This document shows positions 1-7,837 of a stretch of DNA of 11,766 nt, piece by piece. The DNA comes from Krasilnikovozyma curviuscula. Taxonomy: Eukaryota; Basidiomycota; Tremellomycetes; Cystofilobasidiales; Mrakiaceae. A model generated the notes under the pieces. That model saw only the letters and a program-made list of their open reading frames with translations, did no database searches and had not been told where the DNA came from. The translations under genes were made by a program, and so were the position numbers. Within the stretch, counting starts at the first letter, position 1. Each line of letters starts with the position of its first letter. Where the stretch lies: the NCBI GenBank assembly GCA_014825775.1, contig MVAQ01000372.1, positions 1-11,766 on the forward strand, read 5' to 3'.

Positions 1-60
1 CTCTCTCTCTCTCTCTTTCTCTCTCCCTCGTTTTCTAACTCTTCTATTGGTCTGTGATAG
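1..60 (+). other. 3' end of an intron of the glutaredoxin-like gene, with a (CT)n tract
   Basis: The first 60 bases are pyrimidine-rich: eight CT units at 1-16 followed by an interrupted CT tract to about 28. A branch-site-like tctaactc lies at about 34-41 and the stretch ends in the acceptor gtgatag (AG at 59-60). The reading frame that follows begins at 61. I read it as the polypyrimidine tract and acceptor of an intron whose donor is outside the window. The CT tract is also a simple repeat likely to vary in length. Confidence 0.7.
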
Positions 61-471
61 GTCGTCTTTTTCTCCCACACTCGTCATTCAAAAGCGCAAG
101 AGATCGAGGCAATCCTCGACTCCTATTACCTCCAGCCCCGTCCTCAGGTTCTCGAAGTGAACGAGAGAAAAGACGGTGCGCTTGTACAAGCGGTGCTCAA
201 ACGTCTGATTGATTCAGAGGAATACCCTTTCGCTGTCGTTGGAGGAACACCCATAGTAAGTCTCGCGCTTGTTGTTCTTTATCGACGACGCGTAAAGCAT
301 TCATTGGAATCTTGAAGTCTGACTCTTCTTCCGTGACTCTAGGGTGGTTACCGTAAGCTGATGGAACTCCACGAAGCTGGTAGACTGCTCCCGATCTTTG
401 AAGCTGTTGGTATTCGAAGTTTGCCTCCTCGTACACGACAGAAAACAGTACAGGGAGAAGCAAAGCAGTAG
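61..471 (+). CDS. Glutaredoxin-fold protein without an active-site cysteine (3' part)
   Basis: The 5' end lies outside the window. Visible exons are 61-255 and 343-471, joined in phase 0 over an 87-nt intron (gtaagt..tctag). The 107 visible residues follow the second half of the glutaredoxin fold: a beta strand VVFFSHT, a helix SKAQEIEAILDSYY, a second strand VLEVNER, a helix around LVQAVLKRL, a proline in EEYPFAVVGG near the usual cis-Pro strand, then TPIGGYRKLMELHEAG, matching the glutaredoxin glycine pair and last helix (family: GGSDDLxxLHxxGxL). The odd point is the active site: where the family has FSKxxCPYC or CPYS, this has FSHTRHSKAQ, so the thiol cysteine position is His, and there is no Cys anywhere in the visible part. 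Thiol-disulfide or monothiol glutaredoxin chemistry is therefore unlikely; a structural or binding role is inference. The fold call is fairly firm; subcellular site is unknown. Confidence 0.72.
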
Positions 472-842
472 AGTATACCTTAATCTTTTTGACATAACTC
501 TTTATCTGTGCCTGGTATACAAGCTGTCAGTGTACATACTATCGCCCTGAATATACATGCTACTTCAGGCTGTTGTGATGGATCCTCAGAACAAATCACA
601 TCGTGATCTCTCCCACTCAGAGAATATGTAAACTTTCCTAATCTGAGCTGATGAATTCTTGAACCGAACTATGCCTTCCCATGCTTTGGGTTGAACGGGC
701 TGAACAAAAGCTGGAAATTCTGAAACTCACCCTGGTGGCTCTCGTTGTTCCAAAATTTTGAGCCTGATCGAATTTCGACGCTGAGCAGCCACTGAACTTG
801 ATTTCTCGAAACTTCTCAGCTTCTTCATATACATCTTCAAAC
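472..842. other. Intergenic gap between the glutaredoxin-like and nucleolar-like genes
   Basis: This stretch should hold the 3' UTR and poly(A) site of the upstream gene and the promoter and leader of the downstream one. I see no long open frame with protein-like composition, no tRNA-like fold and no clear TATA box. A reading frame open on the minus strand reaches in from the next gene, but it encodes long serine runs that are the antisense of that gene's Asp/Glu tracts. Confidence 0.5.
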
Positions 843-2147
843 ATGCCTTCGAGGTCAACACAACTCAATAAACAACCCAAAGCGTCAACCTCGACTCTTC
901 CCCCAGCTGCAGCGCCAAAACACAAGAAATTTTTAGCAGACGATGTTGAGGACCTCGAGGACGACGACGAGTCAGACGATGGTTCACTGGGAGGAGACGA
1001 ATATATCTCTGATGGTGGAATGAGCTTCGACGACGAAGAAGAGGAGGAGGAGCTACCGAAGGGTAAGAGGACGAGGTTGGATATGGATGAGGATGAGGAC
1101 GATGACGATGATGATGAGGCTCCCGAAATGGAGAGTCTGCATACAGGACGACAGGAGGAAGAACTGAGGAGGAAACAGGTTGAAGAGTTCAAACAATCGT
1201 GAGCAGTTCTTTCCAAATTTTGCTTCAGACGGAGGCGTTACTAACTGTTCTGTGAACTTTTGTAGGACGAAACAAGCTCAGAAAGCGAGAGCTCAAGCCG
1301 TTCAGCAATCGAAGAGAGCTTCAAAATCCAAAGTTGTTCGGGAATTGACTCCTGAGCCTGAAGCGCTGGACGAGGATGAAGAGGACGAGGATGAAAGCGA
1401 GGAAGAGGAAGACGGTGAGGAGGAGAAGGAAGCAACACTAAAAGCATCAACATCATACCTCCCAACTCACCTTTTCGAGCAAGCAGCCAAAGCTACTGAA
1501 GCAGCGGTTGCGAAGCCGATACCGTCAACCAAGAAAGAGAAGGTGAAAGAAGCTAAGAAGAGGAAACGCTCTGGACCAAAAAACCAAAAGACAATCGGGT
1601 GAGTCTACCTTTCTCGCTGCTGGATGAACTTTTTTAATATATGATGCGAAACCAAAGTATATGTGCTCTTTCGTTACTCTTGGAACTTTTTGTCCTCGGA
1701 TGGATCGTCGCCATGAGCATGCCGAGTTACTTAATCTTCTCTCTGATGCCTTCAACATCCTCTTACGCCTCTTCTAAATCTGCTCTCTTACGGCTACTAA
1801 TCTGTTCTGCGTTTGTGTTGAATAGTTCTACCACTGTCAAAGTCCTCCCTTCGATAGACACCGATTCCCTTCTCGCAACATCATCCATCAGCACACAGTC
1901 CTCCCGCAACAAGAAGAACTTCTTGAAGAAAGTGCTGAAACAAAAACCGACTGTATCGAAGCCTGTTCCTGGTGGTGCAAAGAAGAAAGCCATGGGCACC
2001 GATTGGACGAGGACAAAAGGTTCGTTGTTTACTTCTGGCGTCCCTAACGTCCGTCAATAGATTCTGAATTTCATCTACCTCCTCTTCTCCGCAGCGAGTA
2101 AGAACTTATCCAGAGGTTCTGCTTTTGGCCCAGCTTTGACCTTTTAA
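843..2147 (+). CDS. Acidic/basic low-complexity protein, probably nucleolar or ribosome-biogenesis related
   Basis: Exons 843-1198, 1266-1598, 1826-2019 and 2095-2147 join in frame to 311 aa. The start is the first ATG in frame, in the context caaacATGc. Residues 33-92 contain dense Asp/Glu blocks, 103-145 is a charged probable coiled coil rich in Gln, Lys and Arg, 150-175 is a second acidic block, 207-228 a Lys/Arg cluster (KKRKRSGPKNQKTIG at 216-230) that can serve as nuclear/nucleolar signal, and the C-terminus (231-311) has TTVKVLP, RNKKNFLKKVLKQK, GTDWTRTK and SRGSAFGPALTF, which look conserved rather than random. Alternating acidic and basic blocks are typical of nucleolar proteins; UTP16/Bud21 or NOL7-like proteins are possible relatives, but I cannot assign a family. 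The last intron (gttcgt..ctccgcag, 75 nt) has a non-consensus donor; without it the protein would end at 2060 with a different tail. Intron 1599-1825 is long for this locus. Confidence 0.75.
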
Positions 2148-2251
2148 TCCACCATAACGATCTCTGATGAACAATGCTCCGCATACTCTGTATTCCAAAA
2201 ACAAATGCCAGAGCAAGCTGAGTTACATGAATTTCTATGCGACAGAACCAT

Positions 2252-3995
2252 CTATTTCCCTCTAACTGAAGGATCCAAAAAGTATTCGAGATAGATGCCG
2301 ATCTTGTTTCTCACAAATGCCTCGTCATCCTCCCCTCCCCCACAAAAGCCACTAGATCCCGCTGAATGGCCTGAGATGGACTCGATGGGAGTCAGACGGG
2401 CGTTTGGAAGGTAGCGCATTTCATACATAGTTTGTTTGTTCTACATTGTCACAAGACCAGCAATGTCGCGTTAACTAAAAGTGAAATGAAGGAGGCACCG
2501 AGCGACAAGAACGTACGACGAAGATCTGGTCCGTTCGCGAAGGCATAAGCATCATTCGGCTCTTGACTGCCCCGAGAAGGACGTCCATTCCACCCCATTT
2601 GGGGGCAATGTCGAGCCTCGACGTAGCGTTCAGAGTGTCACCATGTTGCCACTGGTGCGAGATGATGAAACGGAGTCAATATAAAGGAATTCAGATCTGG
2701 AGAAGGGATAAACGAGACGAACAGTGTATATTTGCGCTAAGAGATCTTCAGGTGCCCAAGTTGCGTACTTGTCTTCCCATTCCTTTACCTGTTACATGTC
2801 AATGTTCCGATGATCAACAGCCATTTTCAATAGAAACGTGCTGGGAGGAGTTTGAGGACTTACGATGTACTCCTCCATAGAGTTGTAGCCGAGATCATTC
2901 CACCTTTCCCTCTCAAACCACTCGGGTGACTTCGACCAAGCGCACAAGGTGCTGAAGTTGAAGGTCAGGTATGGTGAAAATCAGCACAAACTCAAAGAGA
3001 TAGAATAGAAATGTTGATAGAGCTTACCGACCGAACGATCTGAGGTTTGTTTCTGGTTTCGCAGACGAGAGCAAGATGGATTTTGGACCCTCAAGAAGTG
3101 CTTTCTGAAGTGATCGCGGGCAAGATCAGACGGAGATAAATCAAACCAGCTCAAGAATATATGATGAAATACTCACAATGTGTCCTCCAACTCTGCTTCC
3201 AGTACAAGCCAAAATCCACGTTCCAACCTCCATGACACCTCCTCCCCCTTGCTCACTACCCTTACCGTCGTTCCACAACGCAGCAAGCCACTGCCACCCA
3301 ACCACACCCGCTAGGTCACTTCCAATAAAAGAGTAGAGACCTTTACCTCTTCCAAGCTTCTCCAGCTGGTCATACTCCTTCAGAGGCAGCCCAGGCTTCT
3401 TCTCCACAGCATGTTTCGGCTCGGTGGGCATCTCCAGAATAGAGGGGAACGTCAGGATAAGGAAAGCCTGGAGCATGGCAACGATATCTTTGGGATGGAA
3501 GAAAGGACACGATGTATTGTTGGAAGGTGAGGACGAATCGCCCCCTCCTGGTAGGCCAATTCGGACAATAAAGAACTTTTCCGGGTCGATTGCGTTCGAG
3601 GGACCAATGAGAGGGTTCGGGGTCGATAACTTGAGACATTAATCCATTAAAAAGGGTTCAACTGGTCAGTACTCTGACACGTCTTCTTTGTCGATGAGAA
3701 GGAGTTCTGCTGAATGCGGAACGAAACCCAAAAAACCACAGCGACTCACCTTCTCACCAAATCCAGTCAGCACAACGACAACCCTTCCCTCTTTCACATC
3801 ACCATATGTCTGGTAAGCAATTTTCAGTCCAGATTCCTCCTTGTTAGAGGCAAACGTGATGGACGGCAGCGCACATGTTTGAATGGGCGCGATGCTTGCC
3901 AGCGTCGAATGGAGTTTCAGAGTCTGAGTCTCTGACTCTGTTGCTGCTGGCTTAGACTTTGATGTAAGGAGAGGGTGGAATAGACGGGCCTGCAT
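2252..3995 (-). CDS. MetX-like alpha/beta hydrolase with the nucleophile Ser replaced
   Basis: Seven exons, in reading order 3995-3750, 3629-3177, 3104-3028, 2951-2864, 2788-2723, 2651-2517 and 2440-2252, give 417 aa. The family (homoserine O-acetyltransferase/MetX-like hydrolases) is recognised from GLKIAYQTYGDV (about 56-67), PLIGPSNAIDPEKFFIVRIG (88-107), GGGDSSSPSN, the paired motif AQIYTWQHGDT (306-316), the MLMPSRTDQIF strand carrying the catalytic Asp (about 351), LPNARLTPIESISGH with the catalytic His (about 380), and overall length. At the nucleophile elbow, where the family reads VVGWSMGG or GGSxGG, this reads VVGWQWLAAL: Ser is Gln (about 195) and the following Gly residues are gone. 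Roughly 35 extra residues (about 145-182) precede this elbow. The N-terminus MQARLFHPLLTSKSK could be a mitochondrial presequence. Intron 2652-2722 uses a gttcgt donor. Acyl transfer or hydrolysis by the usual mechanism seems lost; the role is unknown. It is head to head with the DJ-1 gene. Confidence 0.8.
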
Positions 3996-4056
3996 CCTGG
4001 GCAAATTGGGACGACTCGAATTGGTTAGGAGCAGGTGTACTTGAATTTCGGTTCAT
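3952..4056 (-). other. Possible upstream ORF overlapping the start of the MetX-like gene
   Basis: An ATG at 4056 opens a 34-codon frame that ends at 3952, inside the first exon and in a different frame from the main start at 3995. If the transcript begins upstream of 4056, scanning ribosomes would meet this ATG first and it would lower main-frame initiation. The transcription start is not known, so this is only a possibility. Confidence 0.3.
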
Positions 4057-4129
4057 CTTCACACCAAAATTCCCTCGATTTTTCGATTTTTTTTCTAGAA
4101 CCAGTAGCAGGGTCAGTGAATTCATTACA
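3996..4129. promoter_or_regulatory. Bidirectional promoter between the MetX-like and DJ-1 genes
   Basis: The two start codons face away from each other across 134 bp, so this short stretch must carry both promoters and both 5' leaders. It holds a T-rich run at about 4078-4095 (A-rich on the other strand), which could exclude nucleosomes. I see no clear TATA box. Confidence 0.55.
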
Positions 4130-5297
4130 ATGGCTCCTCAGGAATTGAAGATGGCTATGGTGCTATTCCCTAATGTTCAGCCTTTAGACGTGAGTTCCAA
4201 CTAATAGATTCAGGACCGAATCACAGAACTATGTGCTAAACCCCCCTCCCTCTCTACTCTTTGGCAGTTTATTGGGTGAGAAATGGATGCGTTCTTCGTT
4301 AAATAACATCCTTCACTAACTCCTTCACTTGTCTTAAAAAAGACCGATGGACTTGCTTTCTCCCTTGTCGCCGTCCTCACTCCCCCTCAGATTCCCAGAC
4401 GTTGCATCAATAGTTCCCTACTCTCTCTCCATAGCATATTTGGCGGACAATGTAGATCCTCTACCTATGAACGGGGGTTTGAAGGTCGTGCCGGATATGA
4501 GCTTCGAAGAAGCGGGTGAAAAAGAGTGGGATGTGATTCTCGTTCCTGGAGGTAAGAGCTCTCATTACGTGCGATCCAAAAATATAAAACTGAACCTTGT
4601 TGTGCTTGTTTTTGGAAGGAATGGGGGCTCGTCCTTGGTTTGAATCTAATCGCTCGGCACGAGACTTTTGTCTCAAAGCAGTCCCCAAAGCCAGATGGGT
4701 CATCACAGGTGAGCCCTGCATCTTATCAAACAGTAGGACTCTGTACCCTAATAGTTGCTTTTTGGTCAGTTTGTACTGGATCATGGCTTTTAGCGTCTAC
4801 AGGACTACTCAATGGCCTCGACGCAACAACAAACAAAGCCGCATTCAAAGCCTGCGTGGTAAGCTCTAGCTCAATTCTCCTCAAACTCCTCGTCTCACAT
4901 TTGAAAGTACTTCTTCAGGAGCATACCAAGGGCCTTGAAGGTGTGAATGTCAACTGGATACCGTCTGCGCGATGGGTCGTCAGTGTGGACGGGAAGTTTT
5001 GGATGTCGAGTGGAGTGACGGCTGGCATGGGTAAAATCTCTATCTTCGAATTGCCATTAGACCCTGCGTAATTTATATCTTTTTGTTTCTGGTTTGAACA
5101 GATTGTATCAGTGCTTGGATAGATGAGGTGTGGGGTAAAGAGCTCTGTTTGAGGATCAGAGCTGTGCTCGAGTTTGAGTAAGTCTAATTTCATAGCCATC
5201 CAATTACTTTGTAAACATAGATTTGATTGATTCTTCTCTTCTCAGTGCTTCGGAACGAGAATTTGACCCATGGGCGAAGCATTTCGGACTCGCATGA
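4130..5297 (+). CDS. DJ-1/PfpI family protein, isonitrile-hydratase-like subgroup
   Basis: Eight exons (4130-4189, 4268-4275, 4343-4551, 4619-4708, 4770-4858, 4919-5030, 5102-5177, 5246-5297) give 231 aa, a normal length for the family. Landmarks in order: MVLFPNVQPLDFIGPMDLL (10-28, the first strand and the D-x-x-GP-D-x-L turn), WDVILVPGGMGARPW (85-99), the nucleophile elbow VCTGSWLLASTGLLNG with Cys124, LDATTNKAAF, and a C-terminal SSGVTAGMDCISAW typical of the InhA-like branch. Start ATG is in the context ttacaATGg and gives the first beta strand at once. The second exon is only 8 nt (ttt att gg) and supplies the FIG of the conserved turn, so it is required by homology. The nucleophile Cys is intact, so the enzyme may be active; the substrate (isonitrile hydration, glyoxalase or other) cannot be told from sequence. 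Probably cytosolic: no signal peptide or membrane segment. Confidence 0.88.
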
Positions 5298-5535
5298 ATT
5301 AATTGATCAGCCGCGGTGCGCGTATCCTTTTCACAGTCTAGCTTGCTATGTCGTCTTTTCCTCTACAAATGTAAATGCATACGTTACTTCATCAAGCTGC
5401 CCTGATCAATTAGCCGCAAGTGCTGCGAGGGTCCTCAAAATTGGGTCTCCGGCTGAGAATCGGACAAGTCCTGGATAGCTACTCGTTGCAAGTCATCGTC
5501 AAACTACAGTCTTCTTAACAGCCCTACTCATTTCG
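5298..5535. other. Intergenic gap between the DJ-1 and ACC-synthase-like genes
   Basis: This tandem (+/+) gap must contain the 3' end of the DJ-1 transcript and the promoter of the next gene. An AT-rich attaattgatcag occurs just after the stop codon. No open frame with protein-like features or RNA gene is apparent. Confidence 0.45.
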
Positions 5536-7422
5536 ATGATTTTGAAGATGGGTGATGCGACTCTCTCATCGAGAGTGAAGCCTCCAGCACCAGGATCAAT
5601 CGAACAGTAGGATAAAATACTCCAATGATAGAGTCACTCGTTTCGCTACTCACCCTCGCTGCCATTTTTTTGCCTGTAAATTCTACCCAGTCTTCCTCCT
5701 CCAGGGCCCTATTATGATGAAGATCTATACCCAGATGGAACAATAAACATGACGACGGCGGAGAACGCTCTCCTGAAGCATAAACTGCTCGCGTTCCTCA
5801 ACGCGCCCTTGCCAGGGCTCATCAAACCCCAGCACCTCCTCTATCGCACCTCCCTCCTTAAGTCAACAATTCCAAACCTGGACGATCTGCTGCCGGCATA
5901 TGTGAATGATTTTCCAAATACCTTTGGTTCGCTGAAGGTCGTGACGAGGGAGAACTCTGTTGCTGGTCCGGGGATCGGGGCTCTGTTGGCTCAGCTGGTG
6001 TGCGGGATATGTGAGAAGGGCGAAGGTGTACTGATGACTACAGTAAGCTGATGTTTCCCCGAGCAACTGTACGACGGAATTTAGTCCAGCAGCCCCTGTC
6101 GTATGCTTCAATTTGGCTGACGCTGTTTTGTTCGTATTCTCCTAGCCATTCTACAGTGAGTAAACAAATGAGGAGAACTTTTTCAGGCTGATGACTGATC
6201 TTTCTTACTTGTCCTGATGTAGACGATTACAATAGAGGTACGCCATCGCAATCCTCGCTTCTCTCTTTCATAAGCTGACTCGAATCGTGTTCACCTTTCA
6301 AGACATTGAGCATCCCTCCCAAGCGGTCCCAGTACTTTGTCATGTCCCACCGACCGTCGACCCGCTCAGTCCAGCGGTGCTGCCCTTCATTCGCCAAACG
6401 TTGGAAAAACACAATGGAGCCAACGGCACAGGAGCAAAGATACAAGCGATCTTACTGTGTAACCCGCATAATCCTTTGTCGAGGTGCTATGAAGTGGACA
6501 CACTGAAGGGACACATCGAGCTAGCCAAGGAGGTACGCCCTTCCAGTCGACAGACCAAGTCCCTCTGCTGCTAGACCTCGCAGCCCATTAATTATCTTCT
6601 CATCTCTAGTTTAGCATACACCTCATCGTAGACGAAATTTTTGGAGCCTCAACATTCAAATCCAAAACCTTCCCTAACCCTGTCCCGTTCATATCCGTCT
6701 TGTCTCTCTCTGAGTCTCAAGGTGTGAAGAATATTCACGTCATGGTGGGCCCGACAAAAGATCTGGGAGCCTCGGCTATTAAAGCTGGGTTGATTATCTC
6801 GGAAAACCTTACGCTGTTGAACTGGATTCGGTGGAAGTTGTTTGCGACGCCCATCAGTGGTGTGGCTGACGCGATGCTGTCGAAAGTCCTGGTTGGTTTA
6901 ATGGACAGATGTCGTTAGGATCCTTCCTGCCGACCACTGATGTTTTGATGTTCTTCCATTACAGAGCGATAAAGCTTTCTTGACTGAATTCTTGGCTGAG
7001 AATCGAAAGGAACTGGGTGAAGCGTTTGACATTGTTGCTCAGTGGTGCAACTTTCACAAAGTCCCGTAAGTACCTCAACCATTGAACGAACCATCCTCTG
7101 CACAGTCTGATCTCTATTCACCTAATCCTGCTACAGATTCGAAAAAGCTTCAGCAACAGTCTTCACACTTGTCGACTTCACTCCGATCTTACGGAAATTT
7201 TGTACAACCCTCCCAAACTCGAACTCCCTCTCCGACGCCGAGGTCGTGTACCTCTCCGTCGAGCAGATGAAGAAGTTTAAAGTCTTCCTCAAGCCGACCA
7301 ATGTTATGGCAGACCCTCTGCCCAATCGATTTAGAATGATCTTTACGCAGGGTAAGGGGACACTGAAGATGGCGCTGGGGAGGATTGAGGAAGCGTTCGG
7401 ACTAGATAAAGCTCCACTGTAG
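5536..7422 (+). CDS. ACC-synthase-like PLP enzyme (class I aminotransferase fold)
   Basis: Eight exons (5536-5606, 5691-6042, 6146-6155, 6223-6237, 6303-6532, 6610-6891, 6965-7065, 7137-7422) give 448 aa, as expected for fungal ACC-synthase-like/class I-II aminotransferases. Order of landmarks: YPDGTINMTTAENALLKHKL (37-56; family: NPDGxIxLGLAEN), EGVLMTTPFYNDYNR (135-149, the PYY loop), ILLCNPHNPLSRCY (199-212, cofactor O3' Asn206), LIVDEIFGAS (Asp234 facing the pyridine nitrogen), MVGPTKDLGASAIKAG (Schiff-base Lys276), and NRFRMIF with the substrate-carboxylate Arg420. The usual SxSKDxGxxGxRVG box is altered: the phosphate-contacting Ser is Gly and the Arg is Lys284. Two adjacent micro-exons (10 and 15 nt) encode the PFYNDYNR loop. 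The first intron (gtagga..acccag) is the weakest join; translation could start at Met1 or Met5. Catalysis (ACC synthesis, transamination or lyase) cannot be decided from sequence; likely cytosolic. Confidence 0.85.
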
Positions 7423-7837
7423 TGTTTCGGTTAGGTTATTCTATTTGAACTTCGCCAAATTTCACGAGCCAGACATCAGCATATCTTCAACCAGACATCA
7501 AATCTGATTATCGCTGTCAATAGGGCGACAGGTGGGTGTGTAAAGGCGCAGCCAAATCTCAGGGGACATGACCAAATGAACTAGGTTGGTGCCAAGAGAT
7601 CTGGACCTCCTAGCTGAGTCGAGAGATCTGGATGTTAGTTATTCAGTTGTTGTACGGTCTCCAGGACGAGTTGGAATGGGACGAGGTGCGAGTAGTAGAA
7701 CAGAGTGCAAGAATGACGATCAGCAAGCTCCCTTGGTCTTCACAAGCCATCAACCAAAGTGGCTCTTCCGTCTCAAACTGACGATATATTATTGCATGGC
7801 ATATTAATTCAGGGCACACACCATGAACGGCTATAGT
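7423..7837. other. Convergent intergenic region with two short direct-repeat pairs
   Basis: The PLP-enzyme gene and the ABHD11-like gene end toward each other here, so the stretch probably holds both 3' UTRs. Two direct-repeat pairs are visible: ccagacatca at 7469-7478 and 7491-7500, and agagatctgga at 7595-7605 and 7622-7632. A 73-codon open stretch on the plus strand shows no recognisable protein features. No poly(A) signal of canonical form stands out. Confidence 0.5.

Noticed and set aside
638..1216. Long minus-strand open frame with serine runs opposite the acidic gene
   Set aside because: The poly-Ser is simply the antisense of GAC/GAA/GAG/GAT repeats encoding the Asp/Glu tracts on the plus strand.
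3370..3639. Minus-strand 89-codon frame across the MetX-like exon
   Set aside because: It is another frame over the exon 3177-3629, whose own frame matches the hydrolase family; the alternative has no family features.
2252..5297. MetX-like and DJ-1 genes as part of a secondary-metabolite cluster
   Set aside because: MetX-like hydrolases do occur in such clusters, but no synthase, P450, transporter or cluster regulator is present, and the neighbours are housekeeping-type genes.
5227..5478. Plus-strand 83-codon frame after the DJ-1 gene
   Set aside because: It overlaps the last DJ-1 intron and exon in another frame and has no recognisable domain.
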